In this document: piece by piece, positions 21,722 through 27,669 of the stretch | Layout of the letters: every line of letters begins with the position of its first letter | How positions within the stretch are numbered: position 1 is the first letter of the stretch | From: an uncultured Spirochaetales bacterium | Lineage (GTDB): Bacteria > Spirochaetota > Spirochaetia > Sphaerochaetales > Sphaerochaetaceae | Assembly: GCA_934276695.1 (NCBI GenBank) | Contig: CAKQTF010000001.1 | Span: 1 to 27,669, forward strand | Direction of reading: 5' to 3' | Length of the DNA: 27,669 nt | Notes under the pieces: model-generated | What the model saw: only the letters and a program-made list of their open reading frames with translations | What the model was told of the DNA's origin: nothing | The model's database searches: none | Position numbers and translations under genes: made by a program

Positions 21722-24700
21722 TCAATCCACGTTATTCTTTAAGAGCAGTGTGTTTAACTTGTATCCACTCTTCATTTCATTTTCAAGGAGCGCTGATGCT
21801 GATATATCAAGTTCTGCTGATGTTTCCCTGAATGCAATTGATTTTGCAAGAGATGAGATCATCATAGTCTTCTGCATTCTCTCTTTATTGAACCATATAT
21901 CACCATTATACTCATTGCATTTTGTAAGATTCATCACTCCGCTGTCATTCATTATTGCTTTGAGGATCCCGTCTGCTGTGCCATTCTGATCGTTGTCAGC
22001 TAATGACCATGATGCAGACAGCAGCAGTGCTCCTTCATGCGATAGTGCCATATACTCATCGTCTTTGAAATATCCTGCTGCCCGGAATGGCTCTAGGAAG
22101 AAGTCATTCAGCATCAGTTTGTCTGCAGTTTCCATCGTCCCTCTCATGTCAAGATCATGAGAGAATGGAAGAAGCGTTAGTGCTATTGCGAAGAGCAGAT
22201 GCACTGAGCTGTCAGCAGAGCTCCAGCTTCTCATGGCATGGCTGCCTTTTATTGAGAATAGCCGTGCAACCCTATGTATGATATCAACCATAGGAGATGG
22301 CTTTACATCATATGGCCTTCTGCCTATTACTGACTTCGCGCTCTCTTCAAGCGAAGGGTATGTCTCGTACAGCGTTGTGTAGACCTCTGCAAGCGTTAAA
22401 AGAAGCGAACGCTCTGTTTCCCTTGTTGCCCTGCCTTCTGCGATATCCTCAAGGAGCTTCATGAAATCCCTTTTTCTCAGTGGCTCCAGTATCTTATGCA
22501 CAGGCATAAGCTTCAGCAGTGCGATGGCTTTGTTTATGTCTTTGATTCCTTCTCCCTTATGTGCCTCATAAAGTCTTTCGTATATTCCATCGGTATCCTC
22601 GACTTCACGTATATTCCAATAGACTCTTGATTCATACCCATTGAGCTGGAATGAGAATCCATAATCAAATATGTTCATGGATGGGTAGATGTATGAGAGC
22701 CCATCCGTAAAGCAGTCGAAGATCACATAGTTCTTTGCAGAAAAATGCAATGATAGATTCTCTGCCAGGCTTGTGCTTGCAAGATATCTTTCATTGTCCT
22801 TCTTTACAAGCTTATCTGCGCTCTTGTTTATCGTTCCTGATGATCTCTCATACTGGTTATTCACAAGTACGAGGTTCCTTTCGTTGCCGGAGCCATTCAC
22901 ATATGCAAATACAGCCTCCTGCACATGTCCGTTGTTCATACAGTCATAAATATTGAAAAGCTCGACATTAGAGAATAGATATCTTTTTCTGAAAAGGGGG
23001 AATATTCTTCGGTAATGCTCTTCCACCAGTCTTTCATTTGGTTTTTCATCGAAATATGCCCTGCTGTACTCCATCCCATATTTCTCTTTGAATCCCTCAA
23101 TCTGGCCATGGCCGATCATTGGAAGGCCAGGCAGAGTTGCAAGTATTGTTGCGATTCCGAAATACCTGTCACCATCACCGAACTGGGCAATAGCTGTATC
23201 CTCATCAGGATTATTCATGAAATTGACATAGCGCTTGAGTATCTCAGGCTCGAACTCCAGAGTGTTCTTTATTGACTGCCTGTATTTCTGGTTCTCTTGG
23301 TTCTTCAGCATGTTCATGAATGCAGAATTATATACACGGTGCATTCCGAGTGTACGGACAAAATACCCTTCCATCATCCAGAAGGCTTCTGCAAGCAGCA
23401 GCGTATCTGGTACTTCTTCTGCTATCCTATCTACTACTTCCCTCCAGAATTCAACAGGGATCATCCTATTGAATTCTGATACAGGAAGGGCATGCTCAGC
23501 TCTGCCTGCAATGTCTCCGCCGGTTCCTGGCTTAGGGTACCAGAGCCGCTCGATATGTCTTTTCGCTAAGGTCATTGCTGCATCAAATCTTATTATAGGA
23601 AAATTCTTTGCAACATGGATTATTTTCTCAATAACGGCTTCTCTGGTCTCTTTATTGAGATAATCGAGCTGAGCTGTATCATTCCAGGGCATCGTTGTGC
23701 CATCATTACCATGGAATACATACCTTGTCTGGCCTGTTCTTCTGTCTGTGAGCCTGAATGTAACAGCAGCATCAGTCCTATTGTAATAATGGTCCTCGAG
23801 CTTTATCTCAAAATCCGGATTGTCAGAGAGATCCGGTCCATCATAAGTATATGATGGGAATGGAGGGTAATCCTGGCTTATGAAATAATCCGGATGATCA
23901 TAAACCCAGTTTCCATCGATTCCTGTATGATTCGGAACCATGTCTGAAGCAAGTCTGATACCTCTGAGCGCAGCTCTGGATCTGAGATTCTCAAGTGCAT
24001 TCCATCCGCCGATGCTCTCGGATATTTCATAGTCCTTCAGAGAATAAGCTGAAGCTTCTGCTTCATGATTTCCGCATAGGTGCTTTATCTTCTTTGATGC
24101 CTCGGATCTCTGCCATAGCCCGATAAGCCACAGAGCTGTGAACCCGCGCTCCTTTAATATGTCGAGCTCTTCATCTGGTATCTGATCCAGTTTTGTTATA
24201 TTCCTTCTGTATTTCTTTGAAAGCTGATCAAGCCATACAAGAGTGGATTTTGCGATCATCACAACCTTGGGCATCCAGTTTGAATCAGAGGAGAATGCTT
24301 CATATTCGCCAGCTTCTTCCGAGAAATCAATCACAGGCATTGGCCCTGGAGCTCCTCCTGTTCCGTGATCCTTCTGCTCTTCATTTATGAAGTCAAGTGA
24401 ATTCTCAAGCATCATCTTCAGCTCAGATGGGAGCATGTGTCCCCATTCCCTGAGTATGTAAAGGATCTGATCCTCAAGAGAATCCGGAAACAGTCTTGCA
24501 GGTAGTGATAGGAATGTGAATATATCATCTGTATTCGGTTTACCATCCCTGAGGTCATCTTTTTCAAATGATGACATGATTGATGATAATGCTCTGAATA
24601 CTTTCGGCAGCTGAAGCCCGTCCGGAAGAATCAGTGGCTTAGCAGCTGAAAGCAGTGCAGGATTGCTCACCATTACCTGATATATGAAGTATCCTCTCAT

Positions 24701-25096
24701 GTTCTCGAGTTCTTTCTCTTCTTCTGAGGCTTTATCCCCATCAAGGATGATGGAAGGGAAATTTGATGAGAAGAACAGCAGTGCATCTTTCAGCTCAGCA
24801 TTGTCATTTATTGTCTTAAGCCTTCTGGAGAAAAAGTCATACTGCCCATCAGAAAGGCAGAAGGACAGAGCCACCTGATATATAAGATGGAGGACGGCTG
24901 TTGCATTCAGTTTCCCTGCTGAGAGCATATCTGCTTTATCCAGGCCTTCTGCTTTCCTATGCTCATTATATTTATAAGCTAATTCAGAGGCTTCCCTATA
25001 AAATGAAGTGACCCCTTTCCCTGTGGCGAATAGTGGCTGATGTATGTTGATTTCGTTTCTTGTGAGATTAGCTATACGTAAGTCTCTGTTTTCCAT
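21722..25096 (-). CDS. Large cytoplasmic GH13 (alpha-amylase family) enzyme with novel flanking domains
   Basis: A 1,124-residue protein without a signal peptide. The central part (about 300-720) is a GH13 barrel: region I DMVPNH (385-390), region II IRFDAAMTL with nucleophile D505, region III LLLAEAFW with acid/base E570. Region IV reads FMNNPDED (626-633), so the usual NHD is NPD; the third carboxylate (D631) is kept but the histidine is proline. The first ~300 residues are mostly helical and the last ~400 begin with a beta region followed by helices; neither resembles a domain I know. It probably acts on intracellular alpha-glucans; hydrolase, transferase or phosphorylase cannot be told apart. 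First gene of an operon with a symporter and a membrane protein. Confidence 0.85.
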   Translation of the reverse strand: MENRDLRIANLTRNEINIHQPLFATGKGVTSFYREASELAYKYNEHRKAEGLDKADMLSAGKLNATAVLHLIYQVALSFCLSDGQYDFFSRRLKTINDNAELKDALLFFSSNFPSIILDGDKASEEEKELENMRGYFIYQVMVSNPALLSAAKPLILPDGLQLPKVFRALSSIMSSFEKDDLRDGKPNTDDIFTFLSLPARLFPDSLEDQILYILREWGHMLPSELKMMLENSLDFINEEQKDHGTGGAPGPMPVIDFSEEAGEYEAFSSDSNWMPKVVMIAKSTLVWLDQLSKKYRRNITKLDQIPDEELDILKERGFTALWLIGLWQRSEASKKIKHLCGNHEAEASAYSLKDYEISESIGGWNALENLRSRAALRGIRLASDMVPNHTGIDGNWVYDHPDYFISQDYPPFPSYTYDGPDLSDNPDFEIKLEDHYYNRTDAAVTFRLTDRRTGQTRYVFHGNDGTTMPWNDTAQLDYLNKETREAVIEKIIHVAKNFPIIRFDAAMTLAKRHIERLWYPKPGTGGDIAGRAEHALPVSEFNRMIPVEFWREVVDRIAEEVPDTLLLAEAFWMMEGYFVRTLGMHRVYNSAFMNMLKNQENQKYRQSIKNTLEFEPEILKRYVNFMNNPDEDTAIAQFGDGDRYFGIATILATLPGLPMIGHGQIEGFKEKYGMEYSRAYFDEKPNERLVEEHYRRIFPLFRKRYLFSNVELFNIYDCMNNGHVQEAVFAYVNGSGNERNLVLVNNQYERSSGTINKSADKLVKKDNERYLASTSLAENLSLHFSAKNYVIFDCFTDGLSYIYPSMNIFDYGFSFQLNGYESRVYWNIREVEDTDGIYERLYEAHKGEGIKDINKAIALLKLMPVHKILEPLRKRDFMKLLEDIAEGRATRETERSLLLTLAEVYTTLYETYPSLEESAKSVIGRRPYDVKPSPMVDIIHRVARLFSIKGSHAMRSWSSADSSVHLLFAIALTLLPFSHDLDMRGTMETADKLMLNDFFLEPFRAAGYFKDDEYMALSHEGALLLSASWSLADNDQNGTADGILKAIMNDSGVMNLTKCNEYNGDIWFNKERMQKTMMISSLAKSIAFRETSAELDISASALLENEMKSGYKLNTLLLKNNVD

Positions 25097-25287
25097 AACC
25101 TGAAGGCTTTCTCCGTAAAATAGAAGAAATTCATCTCCTTTTGTATGTTCTTATTTACATAATAATATTCAGTTTACCATATTGCAGTGCGAAAAGTATA
25201 AAAACAAAAAAATTAGCTGGATTTGCATAATTATCCATATGTTAAAATTCTGTAAAAATCATTTTTTTCTCTTTATGAGTTCAAAGA

Positions 25288-25302
25288 CTAGTATGATACT
25301 AG
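25288..25302. promoter_or_regulatory. Candidate operator in front of gntP: perfect inverted repeat
   Basis: CTAGTAT-G-ATACTAG is a perfect 7-base inverted repeat around a single base. It lies 30 bases before the gntP ATG, in a 236-base gap shared with the divergent GH13 gene. It includes a TATGAT that could be a -10. Such a site suits a dimeric repressor; no regulator gene is in the window. Confidence 0.45.
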
Positions 25303-25332
25303 GCTTAAATTTCTTTAAAGAGGAGGCTTTAT

Positions 25333-26706
25333 ATGTCAGGTATTGGTCTGATTATATCGCTGCTTGTTGCTATTATTCTGATTATCATAGCAATCTCAAA
25401 AATCAAGATCCATCCATTTCTTGCATTGATGGGAGTATCATTGCTTCTTGCAATTGTCGTCGGTATTCCTCTGCGTAATATACCATCAATGATTGGATCT
25501 GGTTTCTCTGGCACATTCTCATCGATAGGAATTGTGATAATACTCGGAGCGCTTATCGGATCAGTTCTTGAGAAGACGGGAGGAGCCCTCAAGCTTGCAG
25601 AGATGGTTGTCAGAGTGATAGGACCGAAGCATCCTGATATCGCAATTGAGATAATGGGCTGGATTGTATCGATTCCGGTTTTCTGTGATTCAGGGTTCGT
25701 TATCCTCGATCCGATCAGAAGAGCGCTTGTTAAGAAGACAGGCTGCAGTCCTGTTGCTATGACAGTCTGCCTCTCTGCCGGCCTTTATACATCACATGTC
25801 TTTATCCCGCCTACACCGGGGCCGATTGCCGCAGCAGGCACTATCGGAGTAGGGGATCATCTGCTTATGGTGATGGGAATAGGTGCTATTGTATCAATAC
25901 CATGCATGATAGCAGCATATTTCTATGCAAAGCACATAGCAAAGACAGTCAGCATTGATCCAGAGGCAGCAGAAGAGAACTCGCTCACATATGATGAGCT
26001 TCTGAAGTCATTCGGGAAACTGCCAAACGGTTTCCTGTCAGTGGCTCCGATAATTGTTCCTATCATCTGCATGGCGCTAGGCTCAATATCCTCTATGGCT
26101 GGCTGGACAGGTGCTGTCTCAACTATCCTGTATTTCTTCGGACAGCCGGTGATTGCTCTTGCAGTCGGCGTTATCTTTGCAGTCATTCTTGCTGCAGTGA
26201 CAGGAAAGCTAGGTGCTTTCTATGAAATCACCAATGATACATTAAAGGTCGTCGGCCCTATCCTGTTTGTAACTGCTGCAGGCGGAGTTCTTGGAAAGGT
26301 TATATCTGAGGCAGGCTTTGTCGGTTATATGCAGGAGCATGCTGCTGTATTGTCTAAGATAGGTATTTTCTTCCCATTCATCATCTCTGCTATTCTGAAG
26401 ACAGCACAGGGATCTTCTACTGTTGCTCTTACAACCACAGCTGGAATCATGGGAGCAATAACAGATAACGGATCTATGATGAATCTGCTTGGCCTTAATA
26501 CTCCTCTTGCTGGAGTCCTGACTGTAATGGCAATTGCAGCTGGAGCAATGACTGTATCTCACGCTAATGATTCCTATTTCTGGGTTGTGACTAATTTCGG
26601 ACAGCTTAAGATGGAGGATGGATATAAGACACAGACTGCAATGACAGGGATAATGGGTGTAATCGGAATCATATTTGTATGGATTCTCTCTCTGTTCCTT
26701 ATCTGA
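25333..26706 (+). CDS. GntP-family permease (gluconate/glycerate:H+ symporter)
   Basis: An inner-membrane proton symporter of the Gnt family, 457 residues and about 12-14 membrane helices. Family features are the N-terminal KIHPFLALMGVSLLLAIVVGIP (described here from 25 to 46), GALIGSVLEKTGGALKLAE, the IPVFCDSGFVIL segment (about 115-126), HVFIPPTPGPIAAAG (about 155-169), and QGSSTVALTTTAG plus SHANDSYFWVV near the C-terminus. The ribosome site AAAGAGGAGG is strong. Glycerate kinase follows about 69 bases downstream, so D-glycerate (or a precursor) is the likeliest substrate; gluconate is the alternative. Confidence 0.92.
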   Translation: MSGIGLIISLLVAIILIIIAISKIKIHPFLALMGVSLLLAIVVGIPLRNIPSMIGSGFSGTFSSIGIVIILGALIGSVLEKTGGALKLAEMVVRVIGPKHPDIAIEIMGWIVSIPVFCDSGFVILDPIRRALVKKTGCSPVAMTVCLSAGLYTSHVFIPPTPGPIAAAGTIGVGDHLLMVMGIGAIVSIPCMIAAYFYAKHIAKTVSIDPEAAEENSLTYDELLKSFGKLPNGFLSVAPIIVPIICMALGSISSMAGWTGAVSTILYFFGQPVIALAVGVIFAVILAAVTGKLGAFYEITNDTLKVVGPILFVTAAGGVLGKVISEAGFVGYMQEHAAVLSKIGIFFPFIISAILKTAQGSSTVALTTTAGIMGAITDNGSMMNLLGLNTPLAGVLTVMAIAAGAMTVSHANDSYFWVVTNFGQLKMEDGYKTQTAMTGIMGVIGIIFVWILSLFLI

Positions 26707-26725
26707 TTTTCTGTTGTATCATTCA

Positions 26726-26757
26726 GAAAGAGGCGGAGCATGGTCTCCGCTTCTTTC
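26726..26757 (+). terminator. Intercistronic hairpin between gntP and glycerate kinase
   Basis: GAAAGAgGCGGAG (26726-26738) pairs with CTCCGCtTCTTTC (26745-26757) around a CATGGT loop, 13 positions with one mismatch. The run after the stem is short and C-containing (TCTATAGG), so it may be only a partial terminator or an mRNA-stabilising element that sets the permease-to-kinase ratio. Confidence 0.5.
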
Positions 26758-26775
26758 TCTATAGGAGTTTTATCA

Positions 26776-27669
26776 ATGAAAAAAGTTATCCTGATTCCTG
26801 ATTCGTTTAAGGGAACAATGTCTTCTGCAGAAATCTGCAGGATAATGAAAGAGAATATTCTAAGCCACTACCCGGATTGTGGGATTGTATCAATCCCTGT
26901 AGCTGACGGAGGAGAAGGGAGCGTTGATGCTTTCCTTGATGCAGTTGGAGGAGAGAAGATATATAAGGAGGTTACAGGACCGTTCTTTGGGGAGAAGGTT
27001 AATGGATATTACGGTATTCTGCCTGGGAATATCGCAGTCATTGAGATGGCCGCAGCAGCTGCTCTTCCGATGGCCGGGGACAGAAAGGATCCTTCAAAGA
27101 CTACGACATACGGAGTAGGTGAGCTTCTCCTGGATGCTGCAAAGAGGAATGTCAGCAGGATAATATTAGGCCTAGGAGGATCTGCAACAAATGATGCTGC
27201 TTGCGGGCTTGCAGCTGCTGTTGGAATCTCTTTCTATGATAAGGATGGCCGGAGCTTCATTCCTGTTGGCGGGACTCTCGACATGGTAGAGAGGATAGAT
27301 ACGTCCGGAATGGATGAACGTCTTAAGGGTATTCCGATTGTGACTATGTGCGATATAGACAATCCGTTCTATGGAAGCGAGGGAGCAGCTGCTGTCTATG
27401 GTCCTCAGAAGGGAGCTGATGCAGAGATGGTTGAAGTTCTGGATAGGAAGATGAAGAAGCTTGCATCTGTGATAGAAAGGGAATTCGGTGTTGATGTGCA
27501 GAAGATACCAGGTTCCGGCGCCGCTGGAGGAATGGGCGGCGGCATGGCAGCTTTCTTCGGCTCCAGACTCCAGATGGGAATTGAGACAGTGCTTGATACA
27601 GTCCATTTCAGTGAGCTTCTTGATGGTGCGGATTTTGTATATACCGGGGAAGGCAGGATTGATGGACAG
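26776..27669 (+). CDS. glxK: Glycerate kinase, GarK/GlxK family, partial (C-terminus beyond window)
   Basis: ATP-dependent kinase converting D-glycerate to 2-phosphoglycerate (3-phosphoglycerate in some family members). The 298 visible residues begin MKKVILIPDSFKGTMSS, typical of the type II family. Further hallmarks: PVADGGEGS (about 41-49), EMAAAAALP, the glycine-rich LGLGGSATNDAACG (about 132-145), YGPQKGA, PGSGAAGGMGGG and, at the window end, YTGEGRIDGQ. The start ATG 26776 follows TAGGAG. Roughly 80 residues should remain outside. With gntP it forms a glycerate uptake and activation pair feeding lower glycolysis, where gpmI also acts. Confidence 0.95.
   Translation, partial: MKKVILIPDSFKGTMSSAEICRIMKENILSHYPDCGIVSIPVADGGEGSVDAFLDAVGGEKIYKEVTGPFFGEKVNGYYGILPGNIAVIEMAAAAALPMAGDRKDPSKTTTYGVGELLLDAAKRNVSRIILGLGGSATNDAACGLAAAVGISFYDKDGRSFIPVGGTLDMVERIDTSGMDERLKGIPIVTMCDIDNPFYGSEGAAAVYGPQKGADAEMVEVLDRKMKKLASVIEREFGVDVQKIPGSGAAGGMGGGMAAFFGSRLQMGIETVLDTVHFSELLDGADFVYTGEGRIDGQ

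Noticed and set aside
23235..23663. A 142-codon plus-strand open frame.
   Set aside because: It is antisense to the catalytic core of the GH13 gene, where the conserved motifs fix the true frame.
1..27669. CRISPR arrays, tRNA/rRNA genes, insertion sequences, prophage or toxin-antitoxin genes.
   Set aside because: I saw no regularly spaced repeats, cloverleaf-like sequences in the gaps, transposase motifs or phage genes; almost all of the window is accounted for by housekeeping and metabolic genes.

Overview
The window (27,669 bp, moderately AT-rich) is a chromosomal segment around a bacterial replication origin. Gene content, a double-membrane style secretion set (YidC with a periplasmic domain, Lgt, an S41 processing protease), the L34 and GyrB sequences, and anaerobe-type peroxide defence (PerR plus rubrerythrin) suggest a host- or sediment-associated anaerobe. 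My best guess is a spirochaete of the Sphaerochaetaceae/Treponema side. That placement is an inference from sequence style, with no database search behind it.

Left part, 1-6,138: gyrB (partial, minus) is divergent from dnaA-dnaN-recF-dciA (plus). The dnaA-dnaN gap looks like oriC: at least three TTTTCCACA DnaA boxes, the last followed after six bases by seven in-phase DnaA-trio triplets and an AT-rich tract. DnaA, the clamp, RecF and the DciA-type helicase-loader candidate therefore lie side by side at the presumed origin.

6,135-10,410: rpmH-rnpA-yidC-jag (L34, RNase P protein, membrane insertase, KH/R3H protein) runs in the same direction, with its own promoter and a structured leader. It is followed by perR-rbr with a clear promoter, a candidate PerR operator over the -10, and a bidirectional terminator.

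10,424-15,112 (minus): a PfkB sugar/nucleoside kinase, possibly on a leaderless mRNA; a 397-bp non-coding block packed with helically spaced TTTTCCACA/TTTTTCACA motifs; an AAA+ sigma-54 activator without a DNA-binding domain; rsmE; and a secreted S41 protease.

15,200-19,664 (plus): lgt-pepP-gpmI (lipoprotein lipidation, proline aminopeptidase, glycolytic phosphoglycerate mutase), closed by a hairpin.

19,687-25,096 (minus): an apparent operon of a 1,124-residue cytoplasmic GH13 enzyme, a divergent SDF/DAACS-family symporter and an orphan multi-pass membrane protein. 25,333-27,669 (plus): gntP-glxK, a glycerate/gluconate permease and glycerate kinase (cut by the window end), preceded by a perfect inverted repeat that may be an operator.

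The most interesting points are the DnaA-trio origin, the second DnaA-box-like cluster about 8 kb away, the cysteine-rich N-terminal extension of DnaA, the DNA-binding-domain-less sigma-54 activator, and the large GH13 protein with altered region IV. I see no CRISPR array, tRNA, rRNA, insertion sequence or phage gene.
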